Made by a program: the position numbers and the translations under genes. From NCBI RefSeq assembly GCF_034190915.1, contig NW_026947485.1, forward strand, positions 132,200,337 to 132,264,336: a stretch of 64,000 nt of DNA. Reading direction: 5' to 3'. Source of the DNA: Cavia porcellus. Lineage: Eukaryota; Chordata; Mammalia; Rodentia; Caviidae. The notes beneath the pieces are model-generated. The model saw nothing but the letters and a program-made list of their open reading frames with translations. It did not search any database and was not told the origin of the DNA. Each line of letters starts with the position of its first letter. The stretch's first letter is position 1. Shown here one piece after another: positions 1 through 10,587 of the stretch.

Positions 1-620
1 AACCTAAACATCCTTTAAAGCACAATGTTTCTAGAAAATTATGTCCATATTCCATTGTAACTTGTGTTTGAATTTTAATATTAATTCCTAATGGACAATG
101 TAAACATTTTAATATTAAGAATTATGGATTACTGAAACTTGAAATTAAAAATAATGAGCAACACTATTATAGCTATATATTAGCTAATTATAATGATAAG
201 TGATACAATCTCATCTGAGGACACTTCATTCTGTAAAGCTGTCCTGCTGAGAATGTGATGGAAAGGTTTTCGCTTTGAAAAAAGCTTTCACTGTAAAAAG
301 AATAGAGAAATGTAATGAAGCTCATATATGTGCTCAAACTTAAAATGTTGTTGATTCTGTTTTGTTATTGATCTATATATCTCTTAGTAGGAAAAAACAT
401 TGCCAGTAAGTCATGAAACACCATAAGTTGGAAGACTCATACTCAAACCATTATAAATTTGAGAAAATGCAATAGTTTTATATGTTTTTCTAACCTGTGC
501 TTAGAAATTTATTCCACTAAGATATTCTAACTTTTAAAAACTAAGCCTTAATAGAAATGGTTGAAATTTGAAATAATAAATGAGACTTATTTTTTAAATC
601 TACTTTGATTTGAAGTGTGC
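1..620. other. AT-rich sequence, no recognised feature
   Basis: I see only short stop-rich frames, no SINE/LINE landmark and no simple repeat here. It is best treated as single-copy or highly decayed intergenic/intronic DNA. Confidence 0.6.
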
Positions 621-630
621 ATGCATGAGA

Positions 631-647
631 CAGGAGGAGAGAGAGAG

Positions 648-694
<47 letters not shown>

Positions 695-704
695 GAGAGA
701 GAGA
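631..704. repeat. (GA)n purine microsatellite
   Basis: Nearly pure GA dinucleotides with a few AA/GG interruptions, about 74 bp. It lies about 30 bp upstream of a MaLR-type LTR. Confidence 0.95.
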
Positions 705-734
705 ATAAATGTCTAGAACCCTTAAAATAAGTTT

Positions 735-1105
735 AAAAATAAAGGATTGTCTTAGTTACTTTTTACTCTTTACTGAGACAAAATACCTAAAGATCAAAGG
801 TTGGGAAAAGAAAGGTTTATTTCTTACAGATTTTTGGAGGTTTCAGTACATACTAAGTTGGCTCCAAAGCAGGCTGGCATGGCAGGGCCACAGTTCATGG
901 CAGCTGCAAACAGCAAGATAGAAATCCTCAAAAGAGCAAGATCACATACCTTCTTCCTGCCATTGCATTACATCCTGGCTCCACCCTCAGGCCATTGTAG
1001 CACTCACCCCCCATCCAAGCACTAAACAATGAACCAATCACAAATGCATATGCAAGTGCATGAGGCCTGGGGGCCACCAACATAAACCATGACAAAGATA
1101 GTCAG
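735..1105 (-). mobile_element. MaLR-type (ORR1/MT/MLT-like) LTR, antisense
   Basis: Read on the plus strand it opens with TTACT...TGAGACAAAATACC, then GGTTTATTTCTTACAG and a GGAGGTTTCAGTACAT block. This is the reverse complement of the 3' part of rodent MaLR LTRs (sense end: TGAACCTCTGA...AATAAACC...). Other copies of the same family occur at 5.6, 5.9, 7.1, 20.7, 26.8 and 38.6 kb (minus strand) and at 12.9, 15.1 and 25.3 kb (plus strand). It is non-coding. The subfamily name is inference from memory of the consensus. Confidence 0.7.
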
Positions 1106-1430
1106 TTCAGGTAACAAATTTGATGTTATACTCAGGTTAATAACTTATTCCTATTTGAATGGGAATTAAAGTAGACGGAAAAATGCTAAACAAATGCTAA
1201 AAGATTAAATGCTAAAAGAAAAAATGCTAAAAAGTTATTCCTTGCTCAGGGGTAATACCTTTTCTCTTTTAGGAATAACAAAATTGTAGACAAAAAATGG
1301 AAAACTAAAATACAAATATAAAAATAGTATTCTTGCCTTTCTATAGAGTTTTAGAATCGCTACAATATCTTTATATGAAACATCATACAAAAACCTTAAA
1401 AAGAAATATGTAGTATATAATGATAACCAA
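1106..1430. other. No recognised feature
   Basis: AT-rich spacer with a short local repetition (AAATGCTAAA several times near 1180-1235). Nothing else is visible. Confidence 0.5.
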
Positions 1431-1433
1431 TTA

Positions 1434-2070
1434 GTCAGGGTTTACAAGGAAACAAAGCAATATAGGACACACACAGAATTTATAGTATTATTTATAATGG
1501 TCACCCAAGGAGCCAAGTGCAGGAAATCTGTCCACACACTAAAGACCTGGAGAACCTAGCTAAGGGCCTGGACCCCATGGCAATATCCTGCGTGTGTTCA
1601 GCTGATGGCTTAGAGCCCATGACAATGCATCCCACAAGTCCAACTGGAGGCCTAGAGCCCATAACAATGACTCACACAAGTCTATTTCATGGATTTGCAC
1701 TGGAAACACCCTAAGATTGGTGGTGAAGCTAGAAAGTCTATGCCACTGGGATGAACGGATGAATGATCTGTGCCAGTGGGCTGAGGCTTCTACACTGGAG
1801 CCAGGAAGTAAAACTCAAAGTAAGAACCAGAGCTCCCCTGAAAAGATTTACAGCAATCCTCAGTGACAAAAAGGTACTGAACTCCACTGATGATGAGAAC
1901 AGCCAGCTTCACATCAGGAAAGAAGCTTAACAAGCTCCTTCAGGAGAACCAGTGGCAACAGTTATCCTTTTTATCTTGGAAACAATCCTCAGGTGGGCCA
2001 ACCACACAGCAGCATGCTGATTCAGCTCAGCAGGTATTACAAGTGGACCACTATTTATCAACCCACCACA
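1434..2070 (-). mobile_element. LTR-like interspersed repeat ('B' family), antisense
   Basis: It begins AATTAGTCAGGGTTTACAAG and ends near ACAAGTGGACC...ACCCACCACAG. The antisense form of a widespread eutherian repeat has the same ends (GTTAGGGTTCTCCAGAG ... CAAGTTGACA...ACCATCACA). A homologous full-length copy lies at 33.37-33.98 kb, and sense copies at 12.97, 46.19 and 53.2 kb. Three 42-bp tandem units lie inside it (listed separately). I recognise the family but cannot name it with certainty. Short ORFs inside are not genes. Confidence 0.65.
1565..1690. repeat. Three 42-bp tandem units inside the B repeat
   Basis: Units start at 1565, 1607 and 1649. Each carries GGCYTRGA(G/C)CCCATRRCAATG followed by a variable CACAAGTCYA tail. 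The homologous copy at 33.5 kb has only two units, so unit number varies between copies. Confidence 0.85.
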
Positions 2071-2555
2071 GCAATTCATTTACAATCTTTGATTAGATTT
2101 ATCACCCCCAAAATGAAGACATTATCTACTTCATGAAATTCTTGTGAGAATTATAAATTTTATGATATTTCTCTGTCTGACCCATACCATGCATCCAGAA
2201 ACCTTTATCTATTGTATATATCTATTAATAAATTTGATATATCAATTTAAAAGATTTTGGTCATACAGTTTGTTTAGAATACAGTTGGGTCTATAGACAA
2301 AACCTCTTCCATTGTTAACCTCCCTAGAATTTTCAGACAGTCCTACTTTGTTGGTGAGATCTATGGATGCATTTCAAAATGCTTCATTTTGTACATAAAG
2401 TATATTACTATGAAAGGATAGGTTTATACAATAAATCTCCTTATAACACTAGTTTCTGACATCTATAGATTATGTTACTCTGGAAAAGTTAGATTCTCAT
2501 TTTTCACATTTGTGAATGAACTTCAGAAAAAAGAATCTACCTTAAATGTCATTGA
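2071..2555. other. No recognised feature
   Basis: AT-rich sequence between two repeats with no repeat landmark that I recognise. Confidence 0.5.
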
Positions 2556-2558
2556 ATA

Positions 2559-4830
2559 GGTAACCAGCTCAGGACTGGGAAGCAGGGGCCAGTTCTGCCC
2601 CTGCATGCACACAGCTGCAATCTGGGATGCTTCCCACCAGTGTTAGCCAGTATGGCTGGGAAAAACAACTAGCCGTGCACTAGCACACCCAGTGATTGCC
2701 ATTGGATACCCATAGCTTGGATACCTATAGCCATCACTGGCCAGGAGAACCAAACCATCATGCTTCAGAGAAATTGTAGTCAATGGGGGGAGTACCTGGT
2801 ATCCTAGTACCTACTTGTCCAGAAGAACTCAGGGCAATGCCAAAAAGAAGAGGCAAAAAGCAATCTCTGGCCTCTAGCCCATGCAGAGCAAGCCCAGGAG
2901 ATGTAAACATAGAAGATATTGGGAGTTGCATACCTAAAGTTTGTGAAGTGATGGCAACTGAAATAAAGAGACAACTTCATAAGGCTATGAAAGAAATAGA
3001 ACAGAAATATCTCAAGTAAAAGAAAAAATGAAAAACATAATAAAAGAATTGCTAAGCATTTTTAAATAAGACAGATAAAAATAGAGAATAGGAAAATGAG
3101 AGAAACCTTGAATAAACAATACAAGAAAAATTTGGAATGAACAGATTCAAAGAGATATCCAAAAATTAAAAATTACATTGAAAGCTGATAAACCCACTTG
3201 AAAGAAACTGAAGATCAACTTTCAGACTTTGAAGACAGACTTGCCACCTGCAATTATGAAAGAAAAGATCTCTTAAAAATAGTGAGAAACCAGGAAATAA
3301 CAATTCAACAGCTGCAAGATGACATAGAGAAAAGCAATTTAACAATAATAGGTGTTGGTGAAAAAGCAAGGTTCAAAACAAATGACATAAAAAGTTTATT
3401 TACAGAAGTAATGGCAGAAAACTTCCCAAACATGGGAAAGGGATGTGACATTCAGATAAATAAGGCAATCAGAGCGCCAGCTAGCCATAACCAAAATGAA
3501 TCTATACCCAGACATATAATAATCAAGATCTCAGCAATGTGGGAAACAAAATATAAAAAGCTGTAAGAGAAAAGAAACAGATCACTTATAAAGGAAAACC
3601 CATCAGAATCAAAACAGACTGCTCAACACAAGCCATCAAATCAAGAAGAGCTTAGAATAAAGTATTTCAAGTCCTGAAAGAAAACAATTTCCAACCCAGG
3701 TTGATATACACTGTAAAAGTATCTTTCAAAATTAATGGAGAAACAAGATACTTCCATGACAAAGAACAGCTGAAGGAATTCATGACCATCAAAGCAACCC
3801 TACAGAGAATACTGAAGGACATTCTAGAGAGAGATAAAAATGACCGCATTTCAGGAACAGTGCAGAGGGGGATCCCTTATTGCTGCAGATAATTGAGTGG
3901 TGGGAAAAAGTAAGCAACCAATGGCAGGAAAATGGCATAGCAGGTGAGCTAGTTAATGTTAGCCATAATTATTAATGTAGATGGCCTCAATTCACCAATG
4001 AAAAGAAACACAGGAAGAGTGGATCAAGAAACAGGATCCATCAATATGCTTTATCCAAGGAACACATTTAACTTGAAAGAAAATTCATAGACTGAAAACC
4101 AAAGGAGAGAAAACATGCTGTATGTGACAGTAGGAGTAGCTTGCCCAACAGCTGCAGAATGGATAAGAAAGATATGCCATTTTTATACAATAGAAAGCTA
4201 CTCAGCTATAAAGAAAGGTAGCCTCAAGGCTTTTGAAGGTAAATAGATACAACTTGAGATCATGTTCATGAGTGAAATGGTTCAGTCACATGGGTGAACA
4301 TCGTATTGTCTCCCTAGTATAAAAAACTGAAAGACTCAATGGGATCCAAAATGCACAACAGATACTGTTAAAGTGAAAGGGGAAGAAACGTCTAAAAAGA
4401 GAAGACAGGTGCCATTGTTCTTTTATTATCATGTTTTGAAACCTTGTATTATTTTCCTTGTGCTTTTTAGTTTGGCTTTATTGTTTTGTTTTGTTTGATT
4501 TCATTATATTTGATGGCATGGGCAGAAATTTTCAAAGACAACAAAATAATTATGGTGGCCATTATTATTTCCTGTTATCTTGTTTTGAAGCTCTGAATTG
4601 CATTCATTGTTTTGTTTTGATTAATTTTATTCTGTTCTCTTTTGTTTGATCTTATTATGTCTGATGGTATGTCTGGTAGTTATTTTGAAGATAACAAGAG
4701 GCATTATGGTAGTCATTAATTTCCTTTTAACTTGTTGTGAAGTCCTGTATCACTTTCATTGTTTTGATTTGATTGAATCTGTTTTATTTCACTGTTTTAT
4801 TTTCTTCAAGATAAAAAATTTTGAAAAATG
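2559..4830 (+). mobile_element. HAL1-like half-LINE element, copy a
   Basis: Parts in order: a GC-richer 5' UTR remnant (2560-2836); an L1-type ORF1 (2837-3892, broken); a short remnant of the ORF2 start (about 3955-4148, reading NVDGLNSP then KGW-like codons); an abrupt junction near 4150 to the end of ORF2 (AGCTGCAGAATGGATAAG, then TATACAATAGAAAGCTACTCAGC); and an AT-rich 3' UTR with two units of about 150 bp (around 4512 and 4661). About 3.5 kb of a normal ORF2 is missing. The same junction occurs in two other copies at 29.57 and 58.94 kb. A 7-bp repeat TTGAATA at 2552-2558 and 4831-4837 may be the target-site duplication. HAL1 (half-L1) is a known class of mammalian L1 derivatives with ORF1 only. 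The assignment rests on this structure. Confidence 0.8.
2837..3892 (+). pseudogene. L1/HAL1 ORF1 (RNA-binding protein), broken
   Basis: The likely original start is the ATG at 2837 (MPKRRGKK, a basic N-terminus like the MGRGSNNK/MRRGSNKQ starts of copies d and c). The frame closes at 3019. It resumes in another frame at about 3198-3566, covering the end of the coiled coil, the RRM-like segment (NLTIIGVGEKA) and the start of the C-terminal domain (PRHIIIKI). It resumes again at about 3701-3892 (VSFKINGETRYFHDKEQLKE). ORF1 proteins trimerise, bind L1 RNA and act as nucleic-acid chaperones. This copy has at least two frameshifts and cannot make that protein. Confidence 0.85.
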
Positions 4831-4837
4831 TTGAATA

Positions 4838-5354
4838 CCCAAACATGAATAAAAATAAACATATATAACTACAGGCATAGATACTTTTGCAGAAATGGCT
4901 TGGTAAGAATAAATGTCTAACATATAACATTTTCAATACATAGTATTTAATTGTGTTACATGTAAGGTGATATTTTCCTTAAATAATATTTTATATTTTT
5001 AAGTATAAAAAATTAATACAATGTTAATTCTAGTGAAAATGAAATCAGCTGTGCTTTTATCAAAGAGCTAGGGTGGATATTTAATCCTTTTTATCTTCAT
5101 AATGCACAATCTTTGAAAAATGTAAAAATTTTTAGGCTTTTGTAATTTATGCTTTTACATGTATGAATATCTACAAGAGTTCTCTGAAAGCATTCAGTAA
5201 TTATTTCAAATCCATATTTTTGTTAGGTAGGTTTATGCCTAGATGCTGGTAGTATACTATTACTGTATCACTGAAGAATTATAGATATATTTTGGAAAAA
5301 TTGATTAACATTCAGTAAGAAGGCTGATATCAAGCACAGTTCTATTCAATGCTT

Positions 5355-5355
<1 letters not shown>
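4838..5355. other. AT-rich spacer, no recognised feature
   Basis: No ORF, SINE or LTR landmark seen. Confidence 0.5.

Positions 5356-5360
<5 letters not shown>

Positions 5361-5406
<46 letters not shown>
5361..5406. repeat. (GT)23 microsatellite
   Basis: Uninterrupted GT dinucleotides, immediately followed by an ID-like SINE in reverse orientation. Confidence 0.97.
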
Positions 5407-5409
<3 letters not shown>

Positions 5410-5422
5410 TACATATATATTA

Positions 5423-5490
5423 CTGGGGATTGAAGCTAGGGCTTCACACATGCTAGGTAAATACTTTACTGCTGAGCTATGGCCCTGTTG
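5423..5490 (-). mobile_element. tRNA-derived SINE fragment (ID-like)
   Basis: CTGGGGATTGAAGCTAGGGC ... CATGCTAGGTAAATAC ... GCTGAGCTATGGCCC is the reverse complement of a tRNA-Ala-derived SINE. The A-box-like TAGCTCAG is near 5476 and the B-box-like region near 5430, both on the minus strand. Confidence 0.7.
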
Positions 5491-5621
5491 CTACTATAAT
5501 TTATTAAGAACATGATGTTTATTCTGGAAGAATTTGTCTTAGACTAGGTTGGCTAAAAATTGACTCTGGGATGTAGTTTCACGTAAAAGATTCACTGGTG
5601 AGTGCTCTTGGAAAATATGCC

Positions 5622-5882
5622 TCTAAAAATTGTCTAAGTTACAAAATATCCAACACCCAAAGTTAAAGGAGGAAAGGTTTATTTTGGCTCACAATTTATA
5701 GAGGATGCCATCCATAATCAGCTAGATTCAAGGCAGGGTGGCATGCAGAGGGGCATCACAGAGATGAAAGCAACAAGTTGCAAGCAGTGACTCTCTTTCT
5801 GTTTCTTATATCTGTCCCTTATATCATTAGGGACTCAGGATGGGGCAGCCTTAATCTCAGTGTCACACCATGAATCAATCCT
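5622..5882 (-). mobile_element. MaLR-type LTR fragment, antisense (first of a tandem pair)
   Basis: It carries the family signature (ACAAAATATCCAACACCC, AGGAGGAAAGGTTTATTTTGGCTCAC, AGGATGCCATCCATAATC) and ends ...CACACCATGAATCAATCC. A second copy starts at once. Confidence 0.7.
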
Positions 5883-5885
5883 TTC

Positions 5886-6275
5886 TAACTTAGTTACTTA
5901 CTCTTGTTGCTGAGCCAAAATACCCAATACCCAAAGTTAAAAGAGGAAAGCTTCATTTATCTCACAGTTTGTAGAGGTCTCAGTCCATAATTAACTGACT
6001 CTAAGGCAGTAGGCATCACAGAGGAGAAATAGTTCATGACAGAAAGAAGATGGCAAAACAAGCTAGGGATAACCACAGCTCTTTCTATCCATTATATTTT
6101 ATGCAGTCTTCTTAGGCAGGATAGTACTCAAACTGTTAATCTTAGTGCCTGTGGTCATAGCATGGCACCAGGAATCAATCCTAGTGTCACACACTCTCTC
6201 TCCAACCACCTCTGCAAAAGCCCCATTTATGACTACATTAGGTTTGGGGTGACATCTACATAAGAGCTATAACAG
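5886..6275 (-). mobile_element. MaLR-type LTR, antisense (second of the pair)
   Basis: AACTTAGTTACTTACTC...CCAAAATACCCAATACCCAA, then AAGAGGAAAGCTTCATTTATCTCACAG, GGTCTCAGTCCATAATTAACTG and the tail GGTTTGGGGTGACATCTACA. It extends further into the LTR start than the first copy. No gene lies inside. Confidence 0.7.
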
Positions 6276-6650
6276 AAATGAAGACAACAGTACTGGGAAA
6301 AACATATTTGCAATGTGGTTGCAGTTGAGGCCTGATTGGATTTAGTTATGCTGAGACTGAGTGTCTTTAAGATGGATTGGACCTTCAGAGTTGCTGTAAT
6401 GATGCAAGAGACTTGACCTTCAGATCTTAAGGTTGTTTGTGTGGGGCAGTTTCCTGTGCTAAGAGGTAGATGCTTGGCAGAAAACATTTGTCCATGAGAT
6501 TAACTGGGAGATGGCTAAACTAGATTCAGAAAAATGATTTGGATGAGCTATTACACTAACCACAATTTTGTGTCTCTAACTGTTGAACTATTACTCTTAT
6601 GTCATGTCTTCAATTTGCTCCTGATATAATAGCTATAGGTTCTAATTGGA

Positions 6651-6751
6651 GGGGCTGGGGATTTAGCTCAGCGGCATAAGCGCCTGCCTTGCAAGCAGGC
6701 AGTCTGAGTTTGATCCCTGGTACCGATAAAAACGAAAAAGACAAAAAAAAA
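6651..6751 (+). mobile_element. ID SINE with clean 10-bp target-site duplication
   Basis: GGGGCTGGGGATTTAGCTCAG opens the element. It contains a Pol III A box (TAGCTCAGCGG) and a B-box-like GAGTTTGATCC, and ends in an A-rich tail. The duplication GTTCTAATTG is present at 6639-6648 and 6752-6761. Its anticodon-arm-like hairpin GCCTGC-CTTGCAA-GCAGGC is intact. It is mobilised in trans by L1 enzymes and is among the best preserved SINEs in the window. Confidence 0.93.
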
Positions 6752-6761
6752 GTTCTAATTG

Positions 6762-7125
6762 AAAAAAATAAATTTGAGAGGTAGTAAAATGAGATAATTA
6801 AAATGGAGTTGGAATAACAAAGGGCTTAGTCACATTCAAAAGAAATTATGCATTTTACATAAACACATAATTTAAAAGTAGGTGTTAAAAGAGTGGAAAT
6901 TGGTGTCATTTTTATGAAATGTAATATTTCTCTAAGAGGTACAATACTTGCTTAGATACATTCTATTTTGTTTTCTTGATAAATCTGTCAAAAGGACATT
7001 AAAACTTGGAATATAAACATCTTTTATTTTGAATCAACTTCTCATCGTTTATATACAAATGGTCATGTCAAGAACAGTTTATCTCTTTTACTTACCTTGG
7101 GGAACATTTAATCTGTGTTACTATA
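6762..7125. other. No recognised feature
   Basis: AT-rich spacer between the ID element and the MaLR block. Confidence 0.45.
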
Positions 7126-7129
7126 GTCA

Positions 7130-8945
7130 GATTTACTATTACTGGGGTGCAATACCTAACATGTAAAATTTAAAGGCGGAAATATTTAACTTGAATCATG
7201 GTTTCAGAGGATTCAGTCCATGGCATGTTATTGTAAGGCAGAAGTGATATAGAGAGCCATTTACTGTCCTCATGCTCACGAAAGTTTATATTTATAACCC
7301 ATGGAAATGTTATTGGAATTCTAACAAGTTAATTTCTATATGCCGCTTCTAACACAACTCATGATGAGAATAAAGACACTAGGGTATATTTACAGTTACA
7401 GGGAGCTAAGGGGTTCCTAAGTCCAGCAAAGATGTTAGATCACCAGAACAAAGTCCCTGTCCCAGGGCCAAGCTCAAGTTTTATTAATTCTTCATGAGGA
7501 GAGTAGCTCAGGGATCAGTGACAGTGAGAGTGGTAGGAAATACATGAGATCTGTGAGCTGGGCTGGATAGTAGGCCTGCAATCACCTCTGTGATATGCAG
7601 AGGGAAAGAAATGCAGACAGAGTAATCTGTATAATACACCTGAGGTAGTATCTAATATTTTGGGGTCAACACTTCCGCTCTGATTGCAGTACTTTTTGCC
7701 CTGGAAAGTCATAGCCACTTATCCTGAGGCTTGGTCCCAGACGACAGCATGAAGCATAGCTCTACATCCCACCTGGTTCAACCACATTTGGCGAGTCATT
7801 GGGCACAGAAACAGCAACTATTACTTAGCTTCAAAGGTTATACATCAGCTCCTCAACCTGCCCAATTTACATTGCTTAAAACAAATTGAAGGGACAAAGA
7901 AATGATCTAGCCAGTTCTGTACACACCAATATATGAAGCTAGGGCCAAGTTTATCCAAAATGGAGATAATTCCTCTTCTTTCAAGGAGAGTCATCCAACA
8001 ATATGGTGGAAAAGTATGATACAAACAAACAATATGGTGGAAAGGTGTAACAGAGCAAAGTTTTCACTTCATGATGGGGATGCACAGCAGGTTAAAAGAA
8101 CCAGATAGGAGGGTTTGAGGGATGAGATGTAAACCCCATGATCATACCTCCAAAACCTGCACAGACACACCTGGAATTGTGCTTTACTAATCCTCCAGAC
8201 AGCTTCCAAGTCAATCAAATTAAAAATGAGTCTTAACTTTTACATTCCACTTCTTGTTAAACTAACCGCTAAACCATTTCATTAAACTATACTTAATCTC
8301 CAAACAAATTCAATAATAATAGTTCTACCTCAAATGATAAAAGCATCTCTTGTATACTGAAAATGTAATAGTTCTTTCCCCAAAGTCTGGACAGTTCCAA
8401 CAGTGCTCAAAACTCTAAGTCATCTCTAAGACTCAAGGTAAACTCTTATTTGTGAACCTCTGTAAAAATAAAAAAAAAAACATGTTATACAATTCCATTT
8501 ACAATGGCACAGGGTAAAGATTCCTATTCGAAAAGGGAAGAATAAAGGATAGAAGTGAGTTATAACAGAGCAACACCAAATCTAGCAGGACAAACATTTA
8601 GTTGTAAAAGTCTATATACAGAATTCAGGGCACACAATAATAAAACGTAAATTCTAGAAAACTAGGCCAGCCCCACCTCTGTGATGTTGGTGGTTGTAGC
8701 CTACTCGGGCTCTTTCTTGAACTGGCTCTACTCATAGAGTATGGCTTTCCTTGGCGTGTTGTTTCTCATTCCCAATTCTTGAGGTCTCCACTGCTCTTTT
8801 GGCCTCATTTCAACAATTTTATGCACTACCATCTCAGATTTACCTTTCCTGGCCCTCAGGTCTTCCTTTGACTCACCTGGACACAGCCAGATATGTGTTT
8901 TACTAATCCTGCTGACAGCTTCCAAGTCAATCAATTCAATTAGCT
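7130..8945 (-). mobile_element. MaLR-type provirus, interrupted and partly deleted
   Basis: An antisense LTR begins near 7130 (TACCTAACATG...AGGCGGAAATATTTAACTTG, TTTCAGAGGATTCAGTCCATGG) and breaks near 7258. It resumes near 7995-8235 (CAATATGGTGGAAAGGTG ... CCTCCAGACAGCTTCCAAGT). Next comes MaLR-internal-like DNA (about 8340-8870: CAGTTCCAACAGTGCTCAAA, then GGCCAGCCCCACCTCTGTG), followed by the tail of a second LTR (ACACAGCCAGATATGTGTTTTACTAATCCTGC at 8881-8912). About 700 bp of foreign sequence (about 7265-7950) splits the first LTR. No coding capacity was seen. Confidence 0.6.
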
Positions 8946-9420
8946 TTTTAGGGAGCTAGTGGAAATTCACCCTACCTGTGAGAGTTGGCCAGCTTGTCCA
9001 AGAACAAAGGCTGCCTAGGGTGAGCAGCAGAAAACTGTAACTCTTAGGCCCCAAAATTTCACTCCCTTAGGTTGCCATACATTGAGATTACTAGACAACA
9101 GGATTTCACATAACATTAAGCTGCTAAATGTATAAATTACATTCCTTTGAAATGAAGGAAGTCCTAGGCTGAACTTTTTATCTATGAGGATGTTTATAGT
9201 TTTCTATGTCAAATTCTCTGCTTTCATTTACTTATTCAATAATTTGTTAGCTAATATTCTTTAGAATAGACTTCTATTCTCACTGAATCTTATACAACAT
9301 TTACATTGTGATTAAAGATGGGAGCCTGCTCTAAAATTTAGCACATTTTGAATTTTGCCCAATATTCTCAATTCCATGTTCAAATTTCTATCCTCAATTT
9401 TTTTTTAACAATAACTCACT
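8946..9420. other. No recognised feature
   Basis: Sequence without a recognised repeat. The first 130 bp are GC-richer than the rest. Confidence 0.45.
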
Positions 9421-9424
9421 AATG

Positions 9425-9592
9425 ACAGGTGTCACGGTGCACGCCTGTGATCCTAGGGCTTGGGAGGCTGAGGAAGGAGGAATTCCATGAGTTCGCAGCA
9501 AGCCTGTGCTACATAAATGAGTTCAAGACCAGCCTAAACTACCTAGCAAGACCTTGTCTCAAAAAACAAACAAACAAATAAAAAACCAAAAT
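9425..9592 (+). mobile_element. B1 SINE
   Basis: AGGTGTCACGGTGCACGCCTGTGATCC, GGAGGCTGAGGAAGGAGGAATT, GTTCAAGACCAGCCTAAACTAC, ACCTTGTCTCAAAAAAC and an A-rich tail: a 7SL-derived rodent B1 with the usual internal Pol III boxes. Confidence 0.9.
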
Positions 9593-9954
9593 GATAACTC
9601 ACTAGCTCCAATAGATCAACAAATACATCTCCTATTCCTGAGAAGAATTTTTTACAAGAGGGGACACAAACTCAGAGCCAAGTGACCAGGTCTTGGCCAT
9701 ATTTTATTTGACCTATGTAATGTCTTAACATTTTATAATTAATTACGTGGCCACAAAAAGAACTTTGGCTGTCACTCTGTTGATACAGCGTGTATGTTCC
9801 TTTTTCCCATAGTTCTACTGTTGCCATTCTTTTTTGATGAATTCTGTGAGAATTATGCTTTCCTTATGTTTTGCTTACTTCACTTATCTATGAAATGATC
9901 TTATCCTCTATTAACAGCTTATTTGATATTAGGTATAGATAGTATCTCTCATGA

Positions 9955-10275
9955 AATAGAGGAAAATATGGTATACATACACATAATAAAATACTATTCA
10001 ACCACAATAAGAATGCTATCCTGTCATTTGCTACAAAATACATGAAACCGGAAGACTGTTAAATGAAATAGGGCAGACATAGATAAACAAGTGGCACATG
10101 AAAAAAAAGCAAGTAGACCAAACTATAGAGTAATGATTACTAAAGAATGGACGGGGAATAAGGGGTAGAGAGGAGAGGTACCTCTGGTTAGTGCACTCTC
10201 TAAGCACATATTAACATATCCCACTGAACTCCATTAACACACAATGAACACGTGTTAATTAAAAATAAGAAATTT
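9955..10275 (+). mobile_element. Old L1 3' end
   Basis: The stretch TATGGTATACATACACATAATAAAATACTATTCAACC, then ATCCTGTCATTTGCTACA, ACATGAAACCGGAAGAC and GTGGCACATG, follows the conserved end of L1 ORF2 and the following 3' UTR. It is diverged and non-coding. Confidence 0.85.
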
Positions 10276-10587
10276 GGTGTTTTGAATTGAAGTATTTATC
10301 CTTCCCATTTCAAAACAATAGTGTATATGCTCATTAGAAAAATAGAGTAAAATGGAAAAAATACAAAAATTATTTGTGACCCAATTTATACTTTGACAAC
10401 CAAGGCTCACTTACATAAAAATTCAAAGAAGACTGTAGAATAGTGTCTCTATCCAGTGAATTTCTGATACTGTAACAGAAAAAACAAGCAATGAAGAAAT
10501 TTAATACCACTAAAATATCCAAAAGCAGGATGGGTTTCACCTGAGGCTCAATCCATTTTCCCATCTGCTAAAAAAATAAAGTAATTG

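Noticed and set aside
1565..1690. CRISPR-like array (regular repeats)
   Set aside because: The 42-bp units are contiguous without unique spacers and lie in a eukaryotic transposon-derived repeat.
6651..6725. Genuine tRNA-Ala gene
   Set aside because: The cloverleaf is incomplete (acceptor and T stems do not pair), an A-rich tail and target-site duplications are present, and the sequence is an ID SINE.
7515..7718. Possible retroviral primer-binding site around CTGTCGTCTGGGACCA (read on the minus strand near 7730)
   Set aside because: It resembles no tRNA 3' end closely enough and no gag/pol frame is nearby.
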